Assembly (NCBI RefSeq): GCF_004360145.1
Contig: NZ_SAIT01000003.1
Span: forward strand, 248,001-312,000
Direction of reading: 5' to 3'
Source: Aliiroseovarius marinus
GTDB lineage: Bacteria; Pseudomonadota; Alphaproteobacteria; Rhodobacterales; Rhodobacteraceae
Length of the DNA: 64,000 nt
How positions within the stretch are numbered: position 1 is the stretch's first letter; each line of letters opens with the position of its first letter. The position numbers and the translations under genes were made by a program. The notes below the pieces were generated by a model. It searched no databases, was not told where the DNA came from, and saw only the letters and a program-made list of their open reading frames with translations. Below are positions 28,216 through 36,918 of the stretch, one piece after another.

Positions 28216-29678
28216 TCGTATTGCTCCCGATATTTGCGCACGATGTACAGCGCGAGGACGTTCAGACCTAAGGTCAGAAGGAACAGGGTCATGCCAAGGG
28301 CGAAGGCCACAAGGGCTTCGGGGCTGGCAAAGTCACTGTCGCCGGTCAGCTGGCTGACGATCTTGGCGGTCACGGTCGTCATGGCCTCGAACGGGTTCAG
28401 GTCCAGACGGGCCGCGGCCCCTGCCCCCATCACTACGATCATGGTTTCCCCGATGGCGCGCGAGGCGGCCAGAAGGATCGCGCCCACGATGCCCGGAAGG
28501 GCTGCGGGCAGAACCACCTGTTTCACAGTTTCCGATTGCGTCGCACCCAGCCCGTAAGAGCCATCGCGCATCGCCTGCGGCACCGCGTTGATGATGTCAT
28601 CCGACAGAGAGGACACGAAGGGGATCAGCATGATGCCCATCACCAGACCGGCCGTCATGACCGAGCGTGCGCCTTGCATCCAGCCAAGGCCGTCTGCACC
28701 GAAAAAGTTCACCAGCAGCGGGCCGACCACGGTCAAGGCAAACAGACCGTAAACAATGGTCGGGATCCCGGCCAGAACCTCCAAGAGCGGCTTGGCGAAC
28801 GCGCGGGTGGCGCGGCTGGCATATTCTGACAGGTAGACGGCGGCAAACAAGCCGATGGGAACCGCCACCAGCAGTGCGACGATCGAGATATAGATCGTGC
28901 CCCAGAGAAGCGGCAGAATGCCCAGATGCTCGGACCCGCCACGGCCTTCCGGCGACCATGTCAGGCCGAACAGGAAGTCGCTTGCGGGGAACATCCCGAA
29001 GAAGGTGATGGTGTTGAAGATCAGCGACAACACGATGCCGATGGTGGTCAGGATCGCAATGGAGGCAGCCGCAATCAGCAATGCCTTCACACCGCTTTCA
29101 ACCGCGTTACGGGCGCGGAATTCGCCTTGTGTCTTCAGCATGGCCGCGACAAACCCGGCGGAAGCCACAATCAACACCACGATGGTCATGAACAGGTTGC
29201 CGCTGGTCGTCTTCGCGCGCATCTCTTGGGCGGCTTTCAGGACCGAGGGGTCCACATCGCTGCCAAGGGCCACGCCGACATTGCCCAGCATAGCGCGGAC
29301 ATCTGTCGTCTCGGTGTCTAGCTGGCTCACCTCATCGGCACTCATCACGCCTTGTGCGATGGCGACGTCCAGCCCCTCGGCCACGCGCTTCACGTCGCTC
29401 ATGATCAGGTTTAACTGACCGGCGTCTTCATAAAGCGCTGCGGGGATGTGGGTCGAGACCTGCGAACTGATCATCATGGGCTGGATGATCACCCACGCCC
29501 CCAAGACCAGTACAGCCGGCACAAAGGCCAGCATCGCAACGTTGAAACCGTAGTAATTTGGAAGAGAGTGAAGCTGTCGCCGATCCCCTTGAACCGAGGA
29601 TATGGCACGGCTTCGTCCCAGTATGAACCCCACAGCGGCCAGCGCCAGGATGATCATAAGTAGCCAGAATGCAGACAT
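28212..29678 (-). CDS. pstC: Phosphate ABC transporter permease PstC
   Basis: A 488-residue permease, again longer than the gammaproteobacterial form because of an N-terminal region with two extra hydrophobic segments and a periplasmic loop (about residues 50-170). The transport core contains WSPEGRGGSEHLGILPLLWGTIYIS and the coupling loop MRDGSYGLGATQSETVKQVVLP (EAA-type), with RAIGETMIVVMGAGAAA downstream, a PstC hallmark. It carries phosphate across the inner membrane with PstA. It follows pstS by 94 bp. Confidence 0.95.
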   Translation of the reverse strand: MSAFWLLMIILALAAVGFILGRSRAISSVQGDRRQLHSLPNYYGFNVAMLAFVPAVLVLGAWVIIQPMMISSQVSTHIPAALYEDAGQLNLIMSDVKRVAEGLDVAIAQGVMSADEVSQLDTETTDVRAMLGNVGVALGSDVDPSVLKAAQEMRAKTTSGNLFMTIVVLIVASAGFVAAMLKTQGEFRARNAVESGVKALLIAAASIAILTTIGIVLSLIFNTITFFGMFPASDFLFGLTWSPEGRGGSEHLGILPLLWGTIYISIVALLVAVPIGLFAAVYLSEYASRATRAFAKPLLEVLAGIPTIVYGLFALTVVGPLLVNFFGADGLGWMQGARSVMTAGLVMGIMLIPFVSSLSDDIINAVPQAMRDGSYGLGATQSETVKQVVLPAALPGIVGAILLAASRAIGETMIVVMGAGAAARLDLNPFEAMTTVTAKIVSQLTGDSDFASPEALVAFALGMTLFLLTLGLNVLALYIVRKYREQYE

Positions 29679-29772
29679 TGAACGCTCATGCAGCAGAGAT
29701 GCAGATCTTTGCCCCGACCTGCGGAAAGGGTGTGGTGGCGCAAGGCGGTATGCCCTGCGCCACCGAAGGTGC

Positions 29773-30825
29773 TTAGTTGGTCAGAACAGCTTCTGCAGCA
29801 ACCGACGCCTGCGTAGCAGCCAGTTCCGGATCAGCAACCAGACCGTATTCAGCCAGCGGACCATCGGGGCCGGCAATTTCATCAGCCACGAAGAATTCAG
29901 CAAATTCCTTCAGGCCGGGGATCACGCCGATGTGGGCTTTCTTGATGTAGAAGTACAGCGGACGCGAGACGGGGTATTCTCCGGTTGCGATGGTCTCGGT
30001 CGAGGGTACGACGCCCGACATGGTCGCCACGTTCAGCGTGTCGGTGTTGTTTTCGTAGAAGGCCAGACCGAAGATGCCGATGCCGTCTTTGTTTGCGTCG
30101 ATCGAGGCCAGCGTTTCGGTATAGTCGCCGTCGATATCAACCGATTTGCCGTCGGTGCGCACTTTGTAGCACATCTTGGCAGCGGCTTTGCCCTTGGCCT
30201 TGTCGTCGTCGCCTTCAGCAATGGCCAGGAATGCGTCGTAAGCGCCGGTGGCTTTACAGCCAGCTTCCATCACCTTCACTTCGAACACTTCGCGGGTGCC
30301 GTGCTTGGTGCCGGGAATAAAGGCCGCGATGTCAACGGCCGGCAGGGCGGCGTTGAACTCGGCCCACTGGTTGTAAGCGTTGTCGACCAGCTTGCCGTCA
30401 ACCATCACCTGAGCGCCCAAAGCGTTGTAGATGTCTGCCGGTTCGAACGCCGAGAAGTCCGGGCCGTCGATCTGCGAGGCAAATACGATGCCGTCATAGC
30501 CGATGCGGACTTCGACGATGTCGGTCACGCCAGCTTCTGCACAGGCTTTGATTTCTTTGTCCTTGATCGCGCGCGATGCGTTGGCAATGTCGATGGTGTT
30601 TTCGCCGACACCTTCACAGAAGCGCTTCAGACCAGCCGACGAGCCGCCCGATTCTACAACGGGCGTCGGGAAGTCGAAGTTCTCGCCGAAAGCTTCAGCA
30701 ACGATCGACGCGTAGGGCAATACGGTCGAGGACCCAGCGACCTGCACCTGATCACGGGCGGTAGCAGCGGTGGCGGAAACGGCAGCAATCGCCAGAGCAG
30801 AGGCGGACAGTTTCACGAAGGACAT
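29773..30825 (-). CDS. pstS: Phosphate-binding periplasmic protein PstS
   Basis: A 350-residue protein with signal peptide MSFVKLSASALAIAAVSATAATA. QVAGSSTVLPYASIVAE and VVESGGSSAGLKRFCEG are the phosphate-binding loops; ANASRAIKDKEIKAC resembles the SR motif region of the SphX/PstS group. AGGAG precedes the ATG. It captures inorganic phosphate in the periplasm for PstCAB. A Pho box lies 75-104 bp upstream, so it should be strongly induced on phosphate starvation. Confidence 0.95.
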   Translation of the reverse strand: MSFVKLSASALAIAAVSATAATARDQVQVAGSSTVLPYASIVAEAFGENFDFPTPVVESGGSSAGLKRFCEGVGENTIDIANASRAIKDKEIKACAEAGVTDIVEVRIGYDGIVFASQIDGPDFSAFEPADIYNALGAQVMVDGKLVDNAYNQWAEFNAALPAVDIAAFIPGTKHGTREVFEVKVMEAGCKATGAYDAFLAIAEGDDDKAKGKAAAKMCYKVRTDGKSVDIDGDYTETLASIDANKDGIGIFGLAFYENNTDTLNVATMSGVVPSTETIATGEYPVSRPLYFYIKKAHIGVIPGLKEFAEFFVADEIAGPDGPLAEYGLVADPELAATQASVAAEAVLTN

Positions 30826-30899
30826 GGATAACTCCTATTTAATCATTGTGACGCCCCTTGGACGTCTTGGCGCCGTCCTAAAGCCGCTGATCAAAGCTT

Positions 30900-30929
30900 T
30901 TGTGAATGTTTTGTAACAGCTGTGTGACA
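30900..30929 (-). promoter_or_regulatory. Pho box upstream of pstS
   Basis: On the minus strand TGTCACACAGCTGTTACA (30929-30912) matches the PhoB consensus of two TGTCA-like direct repeats 11 bp apart. A third, weaker repeat (ACATTCACA) continues in the same 11-bp phase to 30900. Its distance to pstS fits a PhoB-activated promoter. Confidence 0.8.
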
Positions 30930-30997
30930 ATCGTCAAATAATGCTGGAAAAACTTATAAACGACCGAAAAATCTGGTCTGGAGCGCGTGTCACAAAG

Positions 30998-32041
30998 TCA
31001 AAGATCGTCGCGCAACAGGACCGAGAACGTGCTGCCCTGCCCCACGTGGCTTTCGATCCGCAAACGCCCGCGGTGGCGGTTTATGATGTGTTTCACAATC
31101 GCCAAACCCAACCCGGTCCCACCCAGCTCGCGCGAACGGTGGTTGTCGACGCGGTAGAATCGCTCGGTCAGGCGCGAAAGGTGATGTTCTGGAATGCCCG
31201 GCCCATCATCTTTCACGGACACGCGAATTGCTGGCCCCTTAAAGGCAGGAAGCATCGGGATCCGCGAGACAGAGACCGTTACGCTCCCGCCTTGCCGACC
31301 ATATTTGATCGCGTTCTCAATCAGGTTGGTGAAGACCTGCGCCAGTTGGTCCAGATCGCCCGCAACCAAAACTGGCGGTTCAAGCTGCGAGTGGAGCGAT
31401 ACAGTGACACCCCGCGCTTCGGCCGTTTGAGACAAGGCGTTGCGGATGGAGTTTAGCACCGCACAAAGGTCCACGCTGTCCGATGGGCGAATACGCGCCA
31501 TATCCTCGACCCTGCTCAGCGACAGAAGATCGGCGACCAAGCGGTTCATGCGCTTACCCTCGGTTTCCATGATGCCAAGGAACCGATCCCGTGCGTCAGG
31601 GTCGTCACGCGCAGGACCGCGCAGGGTTTCGATAAATCCGGTGAGCGCTGTCAGCGGAGTGCGCAACTCGTGACTGACATTCGCCACAAAATCCGACCGC
31701 ATCTGGCCAGCTTCTTCATGCGATTTGACATCCATGAAGGATAGAAGCACACCATTTTCCTGCCTGTCCTCGGTGACGACCCGCCCAAGGTGCACCTCAT
31801 AGACGACCTCGCGTCCAGCTTCCGTGTGGATGAAGTTGACCTGACCATCCAAGCCGTCGGCCATGGTCCTCTCGATCTGCTCCAGAAGCGATGGCTGGCG
31901 CAATGCGGTTACGTAGTGGCGCCCGTCGATTTGCATGTTCAGCAACGCCCGCGCCTGCGCGTTCGAACGCCGAATGCGACTGTCTTCACCGATAAAAATC
32001 GCCGGGATTGGCAAAGCATCCAGCATGCTGTGCGCGACCAT
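30998..32041 (-). CDS. phoR: Phosphate regulon sensor kinase PhoR, apparently soluble
   Basis: A 347-residue histidine kinase at the head of the pst cluster. A PAS domain comes first (LDALPIPAIFIGEDSRIRRSN), then the H box DFVANVSHELRTPLTALTGF with His124, an N box (NLIENAIKYG), and G boxes (VKDDGPGIPEHH, LGGTGLGLAIVKHI). E. coli PhoR begins with membrane segments; none is present here, and AGGA seven bases before the ATG at 32041 supports this start. It should phosphorylate PhoB when PstSCAB-PhoU signals low phosphate, probably held near the membrane through those partners. Confidence 0.93.
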   Translation of the reverse strand: MVAHSMLDALPIPAIFIGEDSRIRRSNAQARALLNMQIDGRHYVTALRQPSLLEQIERTMADGLDGQVNFIHTEAGREVVYEVHLGRVVTEDRQENGVLLSFMDVKSHEEAGQMRSDFVANVSHELRTPLTALTGFIETLRGPARDDPDARDRFLGIMETEGKRMNRLVADLLSLSRVEDMARIRPSDSVDLCAVLNSIRNALSQTAEARGVTVSLHSQLEPPVLVAGDLDQLAQVFTNLIENAIKYGRQGGSVTVSVSRIPMLPAFKGPAIRVSVKDDGPGIPEHHLSRLTERFYRVDNHRSRELGGTGLGLAIVKHIINRHRGRLRIESHVGQGSTFSVLLRDDL

Positions 32042-32252
32042 ATTCTGTCCTGCCTTTTCGCCAGATCATCCGTTCTGCAATCCCGCAAGACATGACTGCT
32101 CGCCCGATCTGGGTCAATAAATGTTTTCAATCTCCCTATAGTTGATGCGCTACCTTTTTGTTGTTCTATGTGGTGATATTTGCTTCCCCTCGGCACTCTC
32201 CCGGACTAAGAGGACCAAAAGCCAACAAGCCGCATAATATAGAAGGCAGGTC

Positions 32253-32591
32253 GTGCAGCCAAAATCGAAGATCCTATTGCTGGGCCCGGCCAAGGAACTG
32301 GCGTGCTTGGATAAATCATCCGAGCAGGAGATGCTTATGTCCTGCAACGATTTCGAACAACTGGACGATGCGCAACTTGCTGAAATCGCCCCTGATGTTG
32401 TGATCTCGACGTTCGTATACGGCTCCTTGGATTGCTTGGAAATCAGCCAAAGGCTTGCGCGTGCGGGTTTTACCGGCCGATACCTTGTGCTGGTGCCTGA
32501 CCTACCGGATCCGCAAATCATCGTCGACGACATCACCGAGTCCTGTCCAGACATCGACATTCAAATCGTTTCCACCGCACCATCGGCCTAA
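32253..32591 (+). CDS. Small uncharacterised protein, receiver-like pattern
   Basis: A 112-residue protein starting at GTG. It is not a family I can name. The order KILLLGPAKEL, then APDVVISTFVYGSLDCLEISQRL, then FTGRYLVLVPDLPDPQIIV suggests alternating strands and helices like a response-regulator receiver domain. The usual acidic pair and the phospho-accepting aspartate are absent, so phosphorylation is not expected. It is divergent from phoR and convergent with the DUF6456 gene, 8 bp from its end. Possibly a pseudo-receiver; this is inference from pattern only. Confidence 0.55.
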   Translation: MQPKSKILLLGPAKELACLDKSSEQEMLMSCNDFEQLDDAQLAEIAPDVVISTFVYGSLDCLEISQRLARAGFTGRYLVLVPDLPDPQIIVDDITESCPDIDIQIVSTAPSA

Positions 32592-32598
32592 ACGCTTC

Positions 32599-33684
32599 TC
32601 AGTAAATCAGTTCATGATCTTCACCGGGCTGGCTATCGTAGTGGCGCGCCAGATATTTCAGCGCGATCCGCAGCATGTATTTGCCCGAGCGCGCGGGCAT
32701 CGACAGCTCACGTTCCACACATTCCATCCCTTTCTCGTGACAGCAGACCGCGACAGCCAGTTCTGCCAGTTCGGGCCCGATGGCTTTGATGGCAGCGGTG
32801 AAACGGTGACGCGCATCAAGCTTGCGATCTGAACTGTGGCCTGCGGGATATTTGGCACCGTCCGCGTCCCGCATCCAGACCGCCCAGCCCCCCTGCGCTT
32901 CTGAATGCTCGAACTGTCCAAGAGCGAAATCCCGGTTTAGACGCTCGGCTGCCAGCACAAGATCTGTTCCAAGATAGGGTTTATCCTTCCCGCGTTTTCG
33001 CGCCAACACTCTGACGGGCGTCTCGGCCCCGGCCGCACGAGGCTTCTTGCGTGGTGTGCGCGGTTTAGAGGGATGAACCGCGCTGCTTCCTGCCAAGAAC
33101 CCTGCCTGGCTTTCCGCAAAGCCCGTCGCAAGCGTTTCCTGTTGTGCCAGCAGCTTGTTTAGTGCCTGACGCCCCGCCTGCGTGATCTGATAGCGCACGA
33201 CGCGTCCTTTGACATCGCCGGTAATCCATTCCAGCAGCGCCATCAGCTCGACCACCTTGATTGGGGCCTTGGCGACAGCTGCCGGATCCCCATCCGGACT
33301 GGTTTTCAAGACCACTGCCGTTTCCACACCTTCACCAACAACCAGACTGGTGCTTGGCGCCAGCAAAGCGCGAAGCACGCGGGTTAGATGCGGGGTCATG
33401 GGGTCATCCGCAGCGGTGTCGAACGAATACGTCACTTCTTGCTCTGATCCATCGCGCATTTCGTCCCCCAGACGTGTCAGCAGCGAATCCACCAGCGGAT
33501 CGTCGCGGCGGGCTTCGGTCTTGCGCACCTGCCGAAGAACGGTTGAAGCATGGACACCCATTCCTCGTGCGATCGCACGGATGGATTCGCCTTCTTCAGT
33601 ATGTTTCAGATAGGTGTGAACCTCGTTGGGCAACCAGTTCATAATGGATTTGCAGTTGATCTCGGTCCCGATTGAGTTGTGCAT
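32599..33684 (-). CDS. Helix-turn-helix protein with DUF6456-like C-terminal domain
   Basis: A 361-residue protein. GGAAGGGG lies before the ATG at 33684. Residues 20-60 (VHTYLKHTEEGESIRAIARG, then MGVHASTVLRQVRKTEARRD) form a clear helix-turn-helix that resembles the recognition region of resolvases and LuxR-like proteins. The C-terminal part from about residue 250 (YLGTDLVLAAERLNRDFALG, then GMECVERELSMPARSGKYML) matches DUF6456, a domain found mostly in alphaproteobacteria. The middle is variable and basic. It is likely a DNA-binding regulator; targets are unknown. Stands alone. Confidence 0.72.
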   Translation of the reverse strand: MHNSIGTEINCKSIMNWLPNEVHTYLKHTEEGESIRAIARGMGVHASTVLRQVRKTEARRDDPLVDSLLTRLGDEMRDGSEQEVTYSFDTAADDPMTPHLTRVLRALLAPSTSLVVGEGVETAVVLKTSPDGDPAAVAKAPIKVVELMALLEWITGDVKGRVVRYQITQAGRQALNKLLAQQETLATGFAESQAGFLAGSSAVHPSKPRTPRKKPRAAGAETPVRVLARKRGKDKPYLGTDLVLAAERLNRDFALGQFEHSEAQGGWAVWMRDADGAKYPAGHSSDRKLDARHRFTAAIKAIGPELAELAVAVCCHEKGMECVERELSMPARSGKYMLRIALKYLARHYDSQPGEDHELIY

Positions 33685-33931
33685 CTACGCCCCTTCCAGA
33701 TTGTAACACCGTGGCACGTAGCGAACCTCTCGACCACGCAACCACCGGTTGTTATCGAGCCGAACAGACCTATCGATTTATGGTTACTGGTTCGTTAACC
33801 TTGCCATCACATCTCAACACTAGTTTCTGAAATGATAACAACTATTAACGCTGGCGTACGGCAGGTTTCGGACACGCAACACCCCTTTAGGTTGAGTCAT
33901 CATATCGCTGAATCACAACAGCGAGGCTCTT

Positions 33932-34225
33932 ATGACATCGACCACCGACATGCTGAAATCCCTGCGCCGCCCCCGTCTTTTGGTGCGCGCAGCCCGCTTT
34001 GGTCTCAGCGAGTATGATCGTGACAAAGATTTGAAAAAGCTCATGAAAACGAATTCAACGCCCTCTCCAGCACAGGCAGTTGATGGTCTTTTGATTGCAG
34101 AAGCACAAATGGAAGACACGCGCAAATCCGGTGACGCGTCTTATTCCTGCGCCCGTCATGTCGAGGTTCTGATCGCCCTTCTGGCCGAGCTTCAACTTCT
34201 GCCGCGCAGCTTTAATCAAGCATAA
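33932..34225 (+). CDS. DUF6477-like small protein
   Basis: A 97-residue protein beginning MTSTTDMLKSLRRPRLLVRAARFGLSEYDRD, which resembles the DUF6477 family of Rhodobacterales (LRRPRLLxRAAR). It is basic at the N-terminus and helical at the C-terminus (ARHVEVLIALLAELQLLPRS). No motif points to an activity. A GAGG-like site precedes the ATG. A CtrA-like half-site pair (GTTAC and GTTAA) lies about 130 bp upstream, but it is too weak to rely on. Followed by a terminator that points the other way. Confidence 0.7.
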   Translation: MTSTTDMLKSLRRPRLLVRAARFGLSEYDRDKDLKKLMKTNSTPSPAQAVDGLLIAEAQMEDTRKSGDASYSCARHVEVLIALLAELQLLPRSFNQA

Positions 34226-34250
34226 GCGTTCATCCTTGACGTCCAAAAAA

Positions 34251-34276
34251 GAAAGGGGGCCGTTAAGCCCCCTTTC
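34251..34276 (-). terminator. Terminator of the mttB-like gene
   Basis: A 10-bp perfect stem GAAAGGGGGC/GCCCCCTTTC. On the minus strand it is followed by TTTTTT (complement of 34245-34250). It lies 32 bp past the stop of the mttB homologue and may also hinder read-through from the convergent DUF6477-like gene. Confidence 0.85.
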
Positions 34277-34308
34277 CGGATTGTTAATCAATCTGAACGC
34301 TACTGCGT

Positions 34309-35847
34309 TTAGGTAAACGCGTCCGGCATCGATGCTTTCTTCTCGGCGATATAGTCTTTCAGACCCTCTGCAATCCCCGGATCCAGTGCCGGTTCCTGAT
34401 AGTCTGCCAGCATCTTCTTGACCTTCTCGGTGGCCAGCGCCTGCGTATCGCGTGCGCCTTCCTCTTCCCAGGTTTCGAAGGGTTTGTAATCCAGCAGCTC
34501 CGAGCGCCAGAAGGCCGATTTGAAGTTCTTCTGGGTGTGATCGCAGCCCAAGTAGTGACCTCCCGGGCCCACTTCGCGGATCGCGTCCATGGCCTGGCCA
34601 TTCACGTCCACTTCGACACCTTTAGCGATGCCGTGCAGCACGCCCAACTGGTCGGCGTCCATCACGAACTTCTCGAACGAGGCCACCAGACCGCCTTCCA
34701 ACCAACCGGCAGAGTGCAGCATGAAGTTCACGCCGGACAGAAGACCAGTGTTCAGGCTGTTTGCGGTCTCGTAAGCCGCTTGCGCGTCAGGCAGTTTCGA
34801 GCCGTTGAACGATCCGGCCGAACGGTACGGCAGGCCCAGACGGCGGAACAGCTGGCCCGCGCCATAGGTGACGTTGGCTGCTTCCGGGGTGCCAAAGGTC
34901 GGCGCGCCCGAGTTCATGTCGATCGAGCTAACGAACGTGCCTGCAATCACCGGCGCGCCCTTACGGATCAGCTGGCTGTAGGCCACACCGGCCAGAACCT
35001 CGGCCAGAACCTGTGTCAGCGTGCCGGCAACCGATACCGGAGCCATCGCGCCACCCACGATGAAGGGCGAAATGATCGAGGCTTGGTTGTTGGCAGCAAA
35101 CACTTCCAGCGCACCCATCATCACATCATCGAACTGCATCGGCGAGTTGATGTTGATGAGCGAGGTCATCACAGTGTTTTGCTGAACGAACTCCTTGCCA
35201 AACAGGATGCCACACATGTCGACACTGTCCTGCGCACGTTCTGGCGCGGTGACCGAACCCATGAAGGGCTTGTCCGACAGGGTCATGTGGGCATGCAGCA
35301 TGTCCAGGTGACGTTTGTTCACCGGCACATCGGTCGGCTCACACACCGTCCCGCCCGAGTGGTGCAGCCATTTGGACATATAGCCCAGACGCACGAAGTT
35401 GCGGAAATCTTCGATCGTGGCATAGCGGCGACCACCATCGGCGTCACGCACGAAGGGCGGGCCATAGACCGGGGCCAGAACCATGTTCTTGCCGCCAATT
35501 TCCACGTTCCGTTCAGGGTTACGGGCGTGCTGGGTGAAGCTCGATGGAGCCGTCTTGCACAGCTCGCGGGCCAGACCGCGCGGGATGCGCACGCGTTCGC
35601 CATCCACATCTGCGCCGGCTTCTTTCCAACGCTCAAGCGCGGCGGGGTTCTCGACGAAGTTTACGCCGATCTCTTCCAGCACGGTTTCCGCGTTGTATTC
35701 AATGATCTCCATCGCCTCTTCATTGAGGATCTCGAGATTCGGGATGTTGCGCGTGATGAACTTTGCACATTCGATTTTGACAGCAGTGCGTTCAGCGCGA
35801 CGGGCGGCACCTCCGCCACCACGGCGGCGTGTTCGAGCCTCGGCCAT
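34309..35847 (-). CDS. Trimethylamine methyltransferase family protein (MttB superfamily, non-pyrrolysine)
   Basis: A 512-residue protein. ATG at 35847 is preceded by GGAGG; the frame upstream of it is rejected. After an Arg/Gly-rich start (RTRRRGGGGAARRAERTA) comes the MttB-type barrel: VLEEIGVNFVENPAALERWKEAGADVDGERVRIP and GTPEAANVTYGAGQLFRRLGLPYRSAGSFNGSK. Archaeal MttB carries pyrrolysine at an in-frame UAG; this gene reads through with ordinary codons, so it belongs to the non-Pyl group. Members of that group demethylate glycine betaine or other quaternary amines and pass the methyl group to a corrinoid protein. No corrinoid protein or reactivase gene is in the window. Confidence 0.86.
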   Translation of the reverse strand: MAEARTRRRGGGGAARRAERTAVKIECAKFITRNIPNLEILNEEAMEIIEYNAETVLEEIGVNFVENPAALERWKEAGADVDGERVRIPRGLARELCKTAPSSFTQHARNPERNVEIGGKNMVLAPVYGPPFVRDADGGRRYATIEDFRNFVRLGYMSKWLHHSGGTVCEPTDVPVNKRHLDMLHAHMTLSDKPFMGSVTAPERAQDSVDMCGILFGKEFVQQNTVMTSLININSPMQFDDVMMGALEVFAANNQASIISPFIVGGAMAPVSVAGTLTQVLAEVLAGVAYSQLIRKGAPVIAGTFVSSIDMNSGAPTFGTPEAANVTYGAGQLFRRLGLPYRSAGSFNGSKLPDAQAAYETANSLNTGLLSGVNFMLHSAGWLEGGLVASFEKFVMDADQLGVLHGIAKGVEVDVNGQAMDAIREVGPGGHYLGCDHTQKNFKSAFWRSELLDYKPFETWEEEGARDTQALATEKVKKMLADYQEPALDPGIAEGLKDYIAEKKASMPDAFT

Positions 35848-36166
35848 GGGAAACCTCCAAATTGACTTGTTGCATCTTTGATAGGTCAGCCCGGCGCGTA
35901 AAGCTGTCCCCAAACGGCCATGCAGGGGCAAAAACGACATTCCGACAGATTTGACGTTTTTTACCTGTTGCGGCGTCAGTTTTTCACCGCCGTTGGCTGA
36001 CCCCTGGCTCAGCACACAGCTGGGCAATGTTTCCTCAACACCACATGGACTCTATTGCGTTAATCTTTCGTTAACTTTTCCTTGCGCGCCCTTCCCTTAG
36101 GTAATTTATGTGAAGCAATTAGCGAGTGCTGCATTGCTGTTATCTAATTTTCAATCGAGGGATCAC
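35848..36166. promoter_or_regulatory. Divergent promoter region with a CtrA-type site (36060-36075)
   Basis: This 319-bp gap separates the divergent mttB homologue and outer-membrane protein gene and holds no credible gene. At 36060-36075 it contains TTAATCTTTCGTTAAC, an exact match to the CtrA consensus TTAA-N7-TTAAC. The site is 92 bp before the porin ATG, where CtrA could act as activator or repressor. A TAATTTATG stretch near 36102 may be the -10 region. With chpT in the same window this fits control by the CckA-ChpT-CtrA relay. Confidence 0.6.
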
Positions 36167-36868
36167 ATGAAAACCAAACTCTCTATCGCCGCCCTTATTG
36201 CTGCGGTCAGCTTCACGCCGGCTTTGGCGGGTTCCATGACCGAACCAGCAGCGGACTCTGCCCCTGCCGCAGCAGCGACCGATTGGTCCGGCTCGTATGG
36301 GGGCCTGAGCTTGGGCTATGGCTCTGGCATGTACGACCAGGGTGTCAGCGCCTTGGATCAGGATGGACCCAATATCGACGTAGACGGCGCAATGGTCGGG
36401 CTGCACTATGGCCGTAACTATCAGAATGGAAACACGGTTTACGGCTTCGACATTGGTGTATCCACAGGGATTGACGGGATAGCTCCTGTCGGAACTTGGG
36501 GTGACATGTGGGGGTGCGGATCCGGTGAATGTAACATCGACATCGAAGGGCTTGTCACCCTCCGCGGTCGGTATGGTGCGATCACTGGGAACGGCGACAC
36601 GCTTTTCTATGGGACCGCAGGTCTTGCCGCCGCGCGCTACGTGGGCGGGATTTACAACAGCGCCCAGCAAGGTGTCACCGAGACCAACTTCGGCTACACC
36701 GCAGGCGTTGGTGTTGAGCACATGGTTAGTTCGAACATGTCGGTCTTCGGCGAGGCGAACTATATAGACTTGGGAACGCTGGACTTTGGCACCAACGGTG
36801 GGTCAGAGCGTTATGACGGCGAAGGCGCATTCGTTACGGCCCGTTTCGGCGTCAACTTCCACTTCTAA
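36167..36868 (+). CDS. Outer-membrane beta-barrel protein (opacity/Omp25-like)
   Basis: A 233-residue exported protein. ATG at 36167 follows GAGGGATCAC and gives signal peptide MKTKLSIAALIAAVSFTPALA. The mature protein alternates aromatic and small residues as beta-strands do: DWSGSYGGLSLGYGSG, AMVGLHYGRNYQNGNTVYGF, GRYGAITGNGDTLFYGTAGL and the terminal FVTARFGVNFHF ending in phenylalanine, the outer-membrane assembly signal. It resembles small eight-stranded barrels such as Omp25/RopB. Role probably structural or surface adhesion. CtrA may regulate it. Confidence 0.83.
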   Translation: MKTKLSIAALIAAVSFTPALAGSMTEPAADSAPAAAATDWSGSYGGLSLGYGSGMYDQGVSALDQDGPNIDVDGAMVGLHYGRNYQNGNTVYGFDIGVSTGIDGIAPVGTWGDMWGCGSGECNIDIEGLVTLRGRYGAITGNGDTLFYGTAGLAAARYVGGIYNSAQQGVTETNFGYTAGVGVEHMVSSNMSVFGEANYIDLGTLDFGTNGGSERYDGEGAFVTARFGVNFHF

Positions 36869-36882
36869 GTTAACACACTCGT

Positions 36883-36910
36883 CCATGGCCCGCACAGACG
36901 TGGGCCATGG
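36883..36910. repeat. Hairpin between outer-membrane gene and mgtC
   Basis: A 9-bp perfect inverted repeat CCATGGCCC/GGGCCATGG separated by 10 bases, between two convergent genes. No U tract follows on either strand, so it may be a weak terminator or mRNA 3'-stabilising element. Confidence 0.5.
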
Positions 36911-36918
36911 CACGCCCC

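Noticed and set aside
27163-28557. Open frames antisense to pstA and pstC
   Set aside because: Shadow frames of transporter genes; composition and position give no support.
29602-30831. Open frame of 409 codons antisense to pstS
   Set aside because: Complete overlap with pstS, and no coding signature in its translation.
34309-35847. Possible in-frame pyrrolysine codon in the mttB homologue
   Set aside because: The frame is open throughout without an internal UAG, so pyrrolysine is not encoded.
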